In this document: one piece after another, positions 1 through 9,999 of the stretch
Layout: each line of letters starts with the position of its first letter
Position numbering within the stretch: the first letter of the stretch is position 1
Origin: Diogma glabrata
Taxonomy: Eukaryota > Arthropoda > Insecta > Diptera > Cylindrotomidae
DNA: 64,000 bases
Assembly: GCA_963693315.1 (NCBI GenBank)
Contig: OY856186.1
Coordinates: forward strand, 459,295,360-459,359,359
Direction of reading: 5' to 3'
The notes under the pieces: model-generated
The model's input: the letters and a program-made list of their open reading frames with translations, nothing else
The model's database searches: none
Told to the model about the DNA's origin: nothing
Position numbers and translations under genes: made by a program

Positions 1-576
1 ATTTTTACTATCTTTCATATCTGGGCTTCTAGAGTTGTCTTCAGCTTTTATTGTGAGAGTGTTGTTTTCCGTTTCTTTAAGGTTGGAGGTTCTAATTTTG
101 AATTCTTTTTCTTCTTTATGTTTGATATGGCGAAGTTTAGCAACCCATACCTGAGTCCCATATGTTATTTGTTTGGTGGTATGTGTACTGGAACTCCATG
201 TTCTTCTATAGCATATAGTGATTATATAGTCTTTTTTCTTCAATGAGGGTAGTAGTGCTTTTTTATCATAGAATACTTCCATTACTTTGTCTTTGTAAAC
301 CGGGGTATTCTTAATTAATTTGTATTCTCCTTTCTTTTTTAATACCTTGTTTTTATGTATTTTACTATTTTTAATTTTCCAGTGATCATCCATTCTCAAA
401 CTGAGAATTCTTCTTAAGGTTGTATTGTTAATATTGTATAATAATAAATAAATAGCTCGTTTTCTATGGCTTTTTGAAATTAAAGTTGAATTCATTATAA
501 TTAAGGTAGGGTAGTAATTATAAATTACATTATTAAGTATAAAGACTGTTATTTTAAAGATATATATATATTTCAT
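1..576 (-). CDS. Second ORF of a non-LTR retrotransposon, partial (runs off the window)
   Basis: Reading the minus strand, an open frame starts at the ATG at 576-574 and stays open for about 192 codons to the window edge. The start overlaps the stop of the upstream ORF1 as ATGA (576-573), the usual arrangement for coupled translation of LINE ORF1 and ORF2. The visible product is very basic (many Lys) and has a stretch around the residues YGTQVWVAKL. I do not see the endonuclease motifs (LQWN, ETH, GDFN) that normally open ORF2 of I, jockey or LOA elements, so this may be an extra N-terminal region or an intermediate ORF. Its place after ORF1 is seen in the sequence; membership of the same element is inferred; its function is unknown. 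Confidence 0.6.
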   Translation of the reverse strand, partial: MKYIYIFKITVFILNNVIYNYYPTLIIMNSTLISKSHRKRAIYLLLYNINNTTLRRILSLRMDDHWKIKNSKIHKNKVLKKKGEYKLIKNTPVYKDKVMEVFYDKKALLPSLKKKDYIITICYRRTWSSSTHTTKQITYGTQVWVAKLRHIKHKEEKEFKIRTSNLKETENNTLTIKAEDNSRSPDMKDSKN

Positions 577-2264
577 TTCGATTTGGTTTGTTCTAAATCC
601 AATTGTCCCCTTCCTATGTCAATGTCCCTTATACTTTCCCTACAATGTTCCTCGATGTTCCTGGTTAGTTCTCCTAACTCTATCAAGGCCTTATCATAAT
701 CATTTTCTTTTATGGTGGTAGTAGTGATGATTCTACATAAATTTTGTACCTTGTTGTTTGCCGTTCTGAATTTGTCTATGGTGTTCCTATTTCTAGTTAG
801 GTTATCTTCTTTCTCCTTAGCGAATTCATTTTTTAATTTCTGCATCTCTCTTTTTAGTGAGGTTACGTCTTTATTTTCTTTGGTATTGCATTTTTTAATT
901 AATTCATTCGACTTTTTTAATTCTATTATTTGTTCCTTTAAGTATTTCATGATTTCTTTATTATCGGCTTCTTTTTCCAGTTGCTTTCTTAGCATATCAT
1001 TTTCCTTTTTTATCTCCTCCAATTCTTCCCTGATGATCTTTATTTCTTCTGTGTCGGTGCGTTTTTTGGAGTTTTCTGATTTTAAAGTATCGTATGCTGT
1101 TCTCAGTAGTTGCAACTCAATTTCTAATTCTGTGTTTTTTGTGCCTCCGATATCGTTTTGTGGTTGTAAATTCTTATTCCATATTGGTATGGGAAAGTTA
1201 TCGTATCCCGAATTGAAGTTGTCTTCATAGAGTTTTCTTTTGGCATCTTGAAATGACAGTTTTTTAGTTATCATTAAAGTTTTTATATTTTTTTGTTTTT
1301 TTAGTTCTTCGCAGTTTACACTGTTTACTATATGACTGTCTTTGCAGTGAAAACAATATGGTTTTGAGGTACAATCTTTCCCTACGTGATCTGCTTCTGA
1401 ACATACAAAGCATATTTCCTTTCCCCTACATTTGGTTGAAGTGTGTCCAAATCTTAAGCATCTCCTGCATATGGTTGGATTAACAATGTAGTGTCTAACT
1501 GTTCTATTTACATTGCTTATGGTGATGTCATCTGGCAGTCTACTTGATCTAAAGGTAATCTTTATTGCTTCCATTGGAATTGGTTGTTGGGTTTCCTTAT
1601 CCCATCTATTCATCCTTTCTATTCTGGTTATTTTGTTTTTCGCCTGGATTTCTCTGTAGATGAATTCCATGTCGATGTTTAGTGGTATGTTGAAGGCCAG
1701 ACCTGTGGTTTCGATTATGTACGTTGGTATGAATACCTCCCATTGATGGATTTCTTTTAATTTTGTGTCATTTAAGATTTTATTGGCAGTTGCTAATTCT
1801 CTTGTATGTATCTTGATCTTGTCATTTCCAGCTTGTGAGATGTTTACAATATGCCCGAAGTTTCTCTCTTTAAGTAGTTTAGTCACTGTTAAATCCTTTA
1901 TGTTTTTTTTTTCTATCATTATTAAAAAAGGTCCCTCATCTCCTGGGATGTATCTAAGTTTATTCCTGTCCTTATCTTTTTCCATCTTATCTCCTTCCAT
2001 TGTCTTGTTTGTCTCTAATCTACCTCTCTTATTTAATGCTTTGTCTTCCAGGATATTTTCTTCTTTCTTTGTCTTACCAACGTTGCGATCTAATTTTCTT
2101 TTACTGAGAGAGGAAACGTCCATAGCTTCTGTCTCTAGTTCGTCTTTATTCTCAGACATTTTACTGAATCTTATACTTCCAAACTGTATGACCGAGGTGC
2201 GGTAGGAAACGTATGATACTGTCGCTATAAGTCTTGTGTGGTCGTAATTATTGTCCCGTGTCAC
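573..2264 (-). CDS. ORF1 (gag-like, CCHC zinc-knuckle) of a non-LTR retrotransposon
   Basis: The frame gives 563 residues from the first Met. The Met at residue 36 (codon at 2159-2157, MSENKDEL) is a more plausible start because the preceding residues look like translated leader. The N-terminal third is rich in Lys and Glu. Three zinc knuckles follow: C266-C269-H274-C279, C285-C288-H293-C298 and C304-C307-H311-C318, an arrangement typical of ORF1 of I/jockey/LOA-type LINEs. Residues ~375-515 are strongly charged with heptad-like spacing, consistent with a coiled coil for multimerisation. The protein would bind the element RNA in a ribonucleoprotein particle. The frame is intact, so the copy may be fairly recent. 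It ends in an ATGA overlap with the next ORF. The exact clade cannot be set without the reverse transcriptase, which lies outside the window. Confidence 0.85.
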   Translation of the reverse strand: MTRDNNYDHTRLIATVSYVSYRTSVIQFGSIRFSKMSENKDELETEAMDVSSLSKRKLDRNVGKTKKEENILEDKALNKRGRLETNKTMEGDKMEKDKDRNKLRYIPGDEGPFLIMIEKKNIKDLTVTKLLKERNFGHIVNISQAGNDKIKIHTRELATANKILNDTKLKEIHQWEVFIPTYIIETTGLAFNIPLNIDMEFIYREIQAKNKITRIERMNRWDKETQQPIPMEAIKITFRSSRLPDDITISNVNRTVRHYIVNPTICRRCLRFGHTSTKCRGKEICFVCSEADHVGKDCTSKPYCFHCKDSHIVNSVNCEELKKQKNIKTLMITKKLSFQDAKRKLYEDNFNSGYDNFPIPIWNKNLQPQNDIGGTKNTELEIELQLLRTAYDTLKSENSKKRTDTEEIKIIREELEEIKKENDMLRKQLEKEADNKEIMKYLKEQIIELKKSNELIKKCNTKENKDVTSLKREMQKLKNEFAKEKEDNLTRNRNTIDKFRTANNKVQNLCRIITTTTIKENDYDKALIELGELTRNIEEHCRESIRDIDIGRGQLDLEQTKSK

Positions 2265-2276
2265 CGTATAAATTTA

Positions 2277-2495
2277 ATATAGATCCAAATCCCTTTATAT
2301 ATGGATATTGTATTTGATATTATTAAGTTTTATTATTGTTATGTAATAGTTATTCGATTTATATCAATCGATCAAATCGTTATTGTTTTTATTCGATTCT
2401 ATTAAATTGTAACACAGCAGAAGATTTAATATAATTCCAATCCCCTTTTTGTATGAATATTATGTTTAATATTGTTAAAATTTTATTATTATTAT
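2277..2495 (-). repeat. Tandemly duplicated leader segment upstream of LINE ORF1
   Basis: Two related ~65-bp blocks at about 2277-2342 and 2425-2490 lie ~148 bp apart in the same orientation. Each has a core like CCAATCCC...TATGAATATT followed by a TTTTATTATT tract. They sit immediately 5' of ORF1 on the minus strand, so they may be repeated 5'-UTR units of the retrotransposon. Confidence 0.4.
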
Positions 2496-2499
2496 AATA

Positions 2500-4560
2500 T
2501 ATATATTTAATTTTCGTTAAACAATCAAAATAATTATCATTTTAGTTTAGTTGTTCATCAATTTTAATTACAATTTTATCATGAAACTAAAATGTCAATT
2601 ATGCATATATTTTCAATAATTATGCGCGTAGTCAAAACCAATTGCTTTCCAATAAGCAACCAGAAAAGAAAAATAAAATTAAAGGAAAAAAAAAAAAAAA
2701 AAAAAAAACAGATTTACGAACAGTGTACTTGACCCTGTCAAATACTTTAAATGTATCTTTACATTAAGAGTATCTATGGTTTTATAAAATATAATTGTAA
2801 TTAATTTATCTGTTTGTAGCGAATTCGCATAATGTTATTTAATATTTCTATTCAATTTTCTATTAATTAAATTATTTTTGTATTTATTATAGGTTAACCA
2901 AAGTGAAATTCAGAGGAACAGAAATTAACGCGATAAAGCTTTAATATTAAATTATATGTTGACTTGAATAAGTCATGGTAATATTGCAATTTCCTAGAAT
3001 ACTACTTTACAAAATGAATTCGAAGTAGTATATGTCTATACTGTAATTACGTTTTGTTTAAATGGTTAAATATACTAATTTACAATTGAGCAAAGTCAAA
3101 AATCTATTTTTATTATTTCACTTGGTTAGGTTTAAATGTACTAATTATCTTACTTGACTATAGTTGATTCAGTTTCTTGAATTGTATGTTGATATAAACT
3201 GAAGATATCTAAGTGTTCTTAGATATAAAATGCTGTCCCCATAGTATATGAGATGAGTGAGGCGTCTTGCGAAGTTTGATAATTAAGTAGGATTGAGGTG
3301 GATAAAAGTTCCTGTATTGATATTAACAATTTGAATCTGTTGTATTGGTGTTGACTTGATTAGGTGTTGCGTTGAAGTTAAAGTTTTCTTGAAATAACAG
3401 ATGAATGTTGCTGATGGTAATGTTTTATAAATTTTGGTAAATTATCTTCAGGGTGGTAAATGTTCTTTATGTGCGTTGAGTATAAAACTTGAGTATGTTG
3501 TTGCCTCGTTTGCTTTGTTCCAGAATAATTTGTGGGATTTTAATAATAATGTTTGCAAATTGTCTTGATGAACAATGGCTGATAATCATTAACTTAGATC
3601 GCGTTGATTGGATCTATGGTTGCGATGATACCACGTTAGTATTGTTCCAGAACAATCTATTATCGAGTATAAATCACAAATGTGCTGTAAATTTGTGATG
3701 AGGTGATATTATTGTATTTCCGTTTAAATCGGCAATTAGTGTGTTAAGTTTTTGTGGTTATGCATTTATTTATTTATGTATACTCTAATTATTAGTGATT
3801 TGTTAACTGGTTGCCACAATTGGATCGTATATTAGCTGTAACGTATCAATTTAGTTGGGTGCGGCTTCTACTGCTACCAAAATGGCGTCTTCATATTCAT
3901 GTAAAAACATGTTCTAGAATGTTTGTAACTTCATAACTAAATTCACTAAACTGTATTTATGGAATACTTTATGAATTTACTTTTATATCACTTTTGTTTA
4001 ATTATTGTATATATTTAACTAGGTTATAATAAATTTAACTATTTATTCGATATGTTTTTACTGATAGAAATTTGATGCACGACCACACCGTACAAGGTTA
4101 CTGAGTAAAGTGGTTATTAATAGTTGTGATGCACATCATAAGTGAAATATTTTTTGTAAAAACGATCACAACGAAAACTGTCAGTTTTGGAACGGTTGGA
4201 GAATAAATAGATTTAATTTGAAATTATTCCAATTAAAATTATATTGTATTATATTGAATTAATAATTTAGATTTTGTAAGATTAGTTATTTACAATAAAT
4301 TTGTGAAATGATATTTATCATGTTATATTATGTACATATATTTCCCAATGGTACTTAATTAAATTTAATAAATAATTTGATGATGTTTTTAAGTAAAAGA
4401 TTTTGTACTTTTGGAGAAATTGTTACTTAGTTATACATATATGTTTGTTTTTCACTACCTAAACCGTAAAATCTAATTCATATTGTTGTTTATACCCGCT
4501 ATCTATACTGCTGTCATCCTTAAGGTTAAGGTTAATATGCCGTTTGTTTGGATTAAAAAT
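2500..4560. other. AT-rich non-coding stretch
   Basis: No gene is supported here. An A-run of more than 20 bases at ~2688-2708 is the only distinctive landmark; it could mark the end of an old retroposed copy. The 69-codon opening at 3489-3698 has no recognisable motif. Confidence 0.5.
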
Positions 4561-4984
4561 AGTGTATATTACTTCGGTCTGAAAGACCTAAGTATTACAT
4601 TCATGAGCCAAAAGTGAAATTCTTACCCCCACTTTTTTGGCATTTCTCGACGTTTTAGGACCTACTGATCCTTAAAAAGCAAAAAAAAAATGTATGTCTG
4701 TCTGTCGGCCGGCCGTCCGTCATTACCTACGCTGCAGGAAAAACCGCTGGAGGGATTTCAAAATTTCTTTTTTCTAAAAATAGGTCACTCAAGGGACAGG
4801 TCCGAAAGGACGCTGTGTTCGATAACTGTACCGGAAGTGTGTCAAAAAAATCATTATGTGTGTCAAAAATAGCAAATTTTCATATGTTTTGCTTAAAAAA
4901 CGTTAATTTTAAGTGATTACGAGTAGGAACATTAAATTTGGAGAAATCTTGATGGTAGGGATTGGTATGTGAGACCAAAAACTA

Positions 4985-5900
4985 GCTTATTGCATTATAA
5001 GTTTGTCAAAAAAATGTTGTCAAGTGTGTCAAAAGAAAGATTTCTATTTATTTTTTTACTCAATTTTTTGGAAAAAAATAAAATTAATTAATTATGTTTG
5101 AAATGAAATTTAATTATTATTATTAAGAATTATGGTATTATAAGTTTGTCAAAAAAAATGTTGTCAATTGTGTCAAAAGAAATTTTTATTTATTTTTTTA
5201 CCCAATTTTTTGGAAATAAATAAAATTAATTGAAATGAAATTTTATTATTATTATTGAGAATTATGGCATTATAAGTTTGTCAAAAAAATGTTCTCATTT
5301 GTGTCAAAAGAAAGACTTTTATTTACTTTTTTACCCAAAAAATAAAATTAATTATTTGTTTGAAATGAAATTTTATTATTATTATAGAGAATTATGGCAT
5401 TAAACGTTTGTCAAAAAAATAATGTCAAGTGTGACAAAAAATGATTTCATTTATTTTTAGCCAATTTTTTGGAAAAAAATGTAGCTGTTTTTATGGCGTA
5501 TATGATTATTATTATTGAGAATTATGGCATTATAAGTTTGTCAAAAAAATGTTGTCAAGTGTGTCAAAAGATTTTTATTTAGTTTTTTACCCAATTTTTT
5601 GGAAAAAAATAAAATTATTTGTTTAAAATGAAATTTTATTATTATTATTGAGAATTATGGCATCATAAGTTTGTCAAAAAATGTTGTCAAGTATGTCAAA
5701 AGAAAGGTTTTTATTTATTTTTTTATCCATTTTTTTTAGAAAAAAATAAAATTAATAGTTTGTATGACATGATATTTTATTATTATTATAGAGAATTATG
5801 GCATAAGTTTGTCAAACAATAATGTCAAGTGTGTCAAAAAATGATTTCATTTATTTTTTAGCCAATTTTTTGGAAAAAAAAATTTAGCTGTTTTTATGAC
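4985..5900 (+). repeat. ~130-bp tandem repeat array (about 7 units)
   Basis: Each unit contains GAGAATTATGGCATTATAAG, then a TTTGTCAAAAAAATGTTGTC motif, then a CAATTTTTTGG tract, then AAATGAAATTTTATTATTAT. Units begin near 4987, 5126, 5256, 5389, 5516, 5650 and 5792. Spacing varies from ~127 to ~142 bp. Confidence 0.85.
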
Positions 5901-5929
5901 GTAAATGTAATTTAATTTTGAAATATTTT

Positions 5930-6270
5930 TGGAATTTTGAAAAAGTTTGTATTTTTGATTTTGTAATAATTTTTGCAATATTTTTAGAATTTCGGAAAAA
6001 GTTTTAATTTTTGATTTTGTAAGAAGTTTTGGAATATATTTAGAATATTGAAAAACTTTTAATTTTATTATAATTTTGAAAAAATTTTGAATTTTTGATT
6101 TTGTAATAATTTTTGCAATATTTTTAGAATTTAGGAAAAAGTTTGAATTTTTAAGAATTTTTGATATATTATTGGAATTCAGAAAAAGTTTAAATATTTG
6201 ATTTTATTCTAATTTTTGGAATATTTTTGGAATTTTGAAAAAGTTTGATTTTTTTTTAATTTAACAATGT
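5930..6270 (+). repeat. Short degenerate tandem repeats, ~57-62-bp units
   Basis: Repeated blocks carry TTTTTGATTTTGTAATAAT, then TTTTTGCAATATTTTTAG, then AATTT(C/T)GGAAAAAGTTT. The units are strongly diverged and AT-rich. Confidence 0.6.
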
Positions 6271-6515
6271 TTTTGGAATTTTGATTATAATTTTTCGGCA
6301 ACGTATTGATGTTTCGTGTTAGTTTTGTAATTAATTTTTAAACAGAGATAAAACATACTTGTACTTTAACAAAGAGTTATGTTTGATATACATCGCTGCC
6401 CAAAACTAAAAACCATGTCCTCATAAAAGTTTTTTGCCGAAAACTATATTAAAGTCCTTAACCCCCGAAGTCTTGATATCTCAGAGCTGTGAGATTTCAG
6501 CCCCTCCATATTTTA

Positions 6516-7518
6516 CGCATGGATTTCTTTGGTTTTTGATGCTTTGTAATTTTTGATCTACAATTTTGCCAACCCCGTGTACTAACGTGAGATATGACAT
6601 ATCACTAGCAATACCGGTGAGATATCACCAGCCAAAGTTGTAGCAGTTGTAGCTTACAGGGGTGCTGGAAAATGAAATATATTCAGTCAACGGTTATGGA
6701 GCATTGATATATAATTCCTTTAATTATAATTAAAAACCTTAATAAGACTTAAAGACCTTAATAATTATCCATATAATACTGGAATATGCCACTTGCTGGG
6801 TTATTGGCAATCCCTTTTGTGTGATGTGACATAATATATTTCCAATTACACAACACAATAACAATAACTTTTATAGAAGTTTTAAGTAATACTTCAATCT
6901 TGAAAAATTCATTCACCAAAAACGTTTTAATAATTTTAAATATCAATTTAAAAATAATATATGTTTTGGCTTTTTGAAATTTACACGCTACTAGTGTACA
7001 AGTGTATGTTACCAAAACTAAAATAACAAAATAAGGGAGCACAAAAACACTAAAATAGGTCTGTAATATAGAATTTTGGGGATATAACAGTAAATTTACA
7101 AACAGTTTTGGTGCGTGTTTTCCATTATATTTCTTTTGATTGTTTTTATTAAATATTAAAAAATTATATTATTTATAATATAATTATTAAATACAATATT
7201 ATAGTTATATGTTTTATGTGTGAGTGTATGTACTTTTGATGTTAAAATAGATATAAATATTATATTTTGGCTTTTTAATAGAAACATAAAGAGAAATAAA
7301 ATTCTTAACGAGAATGGATCACGCAGTTTGTTTTAGAATAAGTCAACCACACATTTACGAGTATAATTTGTGAACGATATAAAACAAAACATATTTTTGG
7401 TATTATTTGGATTATTCAAATGTTTTTATTAACTGATTCAAGAAAGTAGTTGAACGGAGATCTAAAAAAAAGAATTAAAAATATTATCTTCAGAACAGAG
7501 TGTTATCAATTATCATAG
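6516..7518. other. AT-rich non-coding stretch
   Basis: No gene or element is recognised. A minus-strand 94-codon opening (6758-7042) has a hydrophobic N-terminus but no family signature and AT-driven composition, so it is not called. Confidence 0.4.
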
Positions 7519-7522
7519 ATAT

Positions 7523-8183
7523 TGTTACGTTTTTCTTAACCTTACTTCGAATTGGCCTTACTCACAATTCGATAAACGCAATTCCCAAATCTCTTCAGAG
7601 TTCGATCACTGATTAGTTAGCAAACACACCAGGTTTTATTAAGTATTCAACACCTTAATTGTTCCACAACAACAGGAAAACAATACACCAAACAATATTC
7701 CTGACTAGAATATTCTTTTAACAGCTTCAGAAACTCCAACGGTTTATTGTAGAAATTTCCAGTAACTCAACGTTCAAAATAATACACAAATTATTTCTAT
7801 TCAATAACACTTATAACTTTATTCACTAATTTAAAGATCACTTTTATAATTTTAACTTCACTATCGCAGGTTTAAAATAAACTAATTCAAAACTACAATA
7901 AGCAATTTCCTTATATACACTCTGCCTAATCTCTAGAAATTTCTAGGTCACTTTTTAGAAACCTTGAGAAAATATTAGAATATTCGATTATTTTACGTTA
8001 CGTTGATTTGATTCATAAAATCATAAAACAAATAGACCTTAATTCTAAGAACATGTACAACAACAACAACACTATTCATTTCATTCACTTTCTGTTGTGT
8101 TTTGTTGATTTTATTTTCCTGGAAGTGACCGTAATCGTCTAGATCTTTCTGTAATCGTCTAGATTTTTTCTGTACTCGTAACA
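7523..8183 (-). mobile_element. Solo LTR of a Ty3/gypsy-like retrotransposon
   Basis: A 661-bp block begins TGTTACG and ends CGTAACA (7-bp terminal inverted repeat starting TG and ending CA). It is flanked on both sides by ATAT (7519-7522 and 8184-8187), a 4-bp target duplication of the kind made by Ty3/gypsy integrases. On the minus strand the interior holds a TATA box (GTGTATATAAGG, ~7920) followed by AT-rich R/U5-like sequence with AATAAAG, which sets the orientation. No internal region lies next to it, so this is a solo LTR left by LTR-LTR recombination. Confidence 0.85.
7914..7928 (-). promoter_or_regulatory. TATA box of the solo LTR
   Basis: GTGTATATAAGGAAA on the minus strand, in the middle of the LTR, where the U3 promoter of an LTR element is expected. 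Confidence 0.5.
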
Positions 8184-8189
8184 ATATTA

Positions 8190-9440
8190 AACAATAATCT
8201 ACATCTCTGAAATTTTCTGTATGGGTCCCCGAAAAGCATTATGATCAGACAAATATCCGGATCTTCGTTGAACTATTATGGCTCTGGTTTATAACTCATT
8301 CACCAATCTGAAAAGTGGTTTAATTTGTAATATTTTATTAGTGTAAAAGCTTATCATTGTTATAAGTCACTGCTTTCCTATCTAATAGTTAAAGTCCATC
8401 TTGGATGGACACCAGTATACGGAACGTGAAAGGAAGGAGTTGTGGTATAGTCATAGTGTGCTACTGAAAAAGTTTGAAGTCTTAACAATTTAACTCGATT
8501 AAATAGTAAATAATAAATAACAATGCAACGAAAACGGAAGATATTAAAAAAAAAACGACAGACTTTCCAGATTAGTTATAGTGAATCGAATTTTTCAAAA
8601 ATTTACTAGAATTTAGACCCCAGAGATCTCGTTGAACTCGTTGAGCATCCCTCCTGTGAAGCAAAACGCAGGTTATATGTTTGTTTTATTTGCGTTAACA
8701 AACGGTGGTTTGTACGTACATACATATACTGTTGTATTGTCAGATAACAACCTTGAAAATAAAATATATTTGTGAGAATTTGTGTGTTTTCGAGTAACAT
8801 TAATTTTAATAAATATTTCTTTTTCAATTTATCCATAAATCACAATTTATAAAAATAAAAGTATAAGTATAATATTCGTTAAAGGAATCGTGACATAACA
8901 AGTGACACTTATTCTTTCAAATGCTATTCTTCATAACAATTCATATTCGTTTCACTTATTTTTTTTTGGCGTCTGAATGCGGAAATGTCAACATAAAAAC
9001 GCCCTACATACCGTAAAGTTTAATTTATGTTAATATTTTGTTATTTATAATGATATTATAAACAAAAATAAAAGAGTTCTCCTGCAACATTTTCCTTGTT
9101 ATTTGTGATTTGTTGTGAAGATGTTTTATATTTATTTTGCTTGTTGAAGCTTAATTTCAACTTCAAATACTCAAATTGGCATGAAATTTATAAGAAGACC
9201 TCGAGCTTTCATTTGCAAAGAAGAATTAATTTAAATTTAATTAAATCATCGATAACTTTTCACTTTCATGAATTGGTTTATCAGTTTATTGAAAATCGTC
9301 CAAAAAATTTACTGAATTGTAAAGCTAATGTACAGACAAGAGATACTTGTTAACAAAAAGTACTTTTTTCTTTGTTACTAAATTATACGCTACCCAACAC
9401 CAATACTTAAAATATCTAGATATGAATTTTTAATCCAGAA
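8190..9440. other. AT-rich non-coding stretch
   Basis: No gene or repeat is recognised with confidence. Small openings at 8606-8836 and 9096-9353 lack motifs. Confidence 0.4.
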
Positions 9441-9545
9441 AATCCATTGAAATTGACTGGATTCGAACCGTCGACCCCTGAATAAGTATTGTTTAATGTT
9501 TTAACACACTCGGCTATGCTTAGCCTTAAATAGTGCTTTACGCAT
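9440..9545 (-). repeat. tRNA-derived SINE head with A and B boxes
   Basis: On the minus strand, TAGCCGAGTGTG (9516-9505) matches an RNA polymerase III A box and GGTTCGAATCC (9469-9459) is a perfect B box. They are separated by 35 bp, the spacing of a type I tRNA promoter. The flanks do not pair as an acceptor stem (CTAAGCA against TCAATTT), so this is not a working tRNA; a SINE head or tRNA pseudogene fits better. The A-box side (GCCGAGTG) resembles Ser/Leu tRNAs. Confidence 0.6.
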
Positions 9546-9549
9546 CCTA

Positions 9550-9999
9550 AATTCTCCAAATTTCTATATTTATGTTTAGTAAACAAAATTTTTTTCTAAA
9601 TTAAAACAATTTGAAATAAATTAAATTAATTCACTTCCAAAGTTAGGAAACACAACCTAGACGAAAAAGTAGAATGGTATACTGCCTTCATCGAATAGAA
9701 AATTGTTTTTTTCTAATACAGAAACTAAATGTATTTTTGTTGGAAAATGGTAAGAAAGTATTTCAAAATTTATTCGCAGGTTAAAACAAGTAAAAGAAAT
9801 ATACACTTCCAAATAACAATGAATTGATTAGTTGACAGGATTTCTCGTACGTCTGTATGTGATGTATGGCTTAGGTTGGAAAGAAAAAAAGGAATTTAAT
9901 TTGGTAGAACAATAAATGTGTAATGAATCATTCAATAAGATATAAAATTTAAGAGGATTAAATAATTAATATTGTTACAAACATCATTCTGAAATATTT
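9550..9999. other. AT-rich non-coding stretch
   Basis: Nothing recognisable. It may contain the body of the SINE or unrelated AT-rich sequence. Confidence 0.35.

Larger units (their letters stand above)
4567..6515 (+). mobile_element. Composite non-autonomous element with minisatellite core, copy 1
   Basis: The unit begins TATTACTTCGGT, immediately followed by a short hairpin (GGTCT-GAA-AGACC). It continues with a ~300-bp conserved block containing a GGCCGGCCG stretch (~4708-4720), then about seven ~130-bp tandem units (4985-5900). Next come ~57-62-bp degenerate TTTTTGATTTTG units (5930-6270) and a ~230-bp conserved end finishing CCCCTCCATATTTTA. Both ends recur inverted at 55242 and 52308, which defines the boundaries. 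The layout (conserved ends, internal tandem array, terminal hairpin) resembles Helentron-associated elements of the DINE/HINE kind, but that class assignment is inference. The 60-codon opening at 4690-4872 lies in the conserved block and is unlikely to be a gene. Confidence 0.7.

Noticed and set aside
712..2205. Plus-strand frames of 172 and 146 codons
   Set aside because: They are antisense shadows of the LINE ORF1, with Phe/Ser/Leu-rich translation of its Lys/Glu codons.
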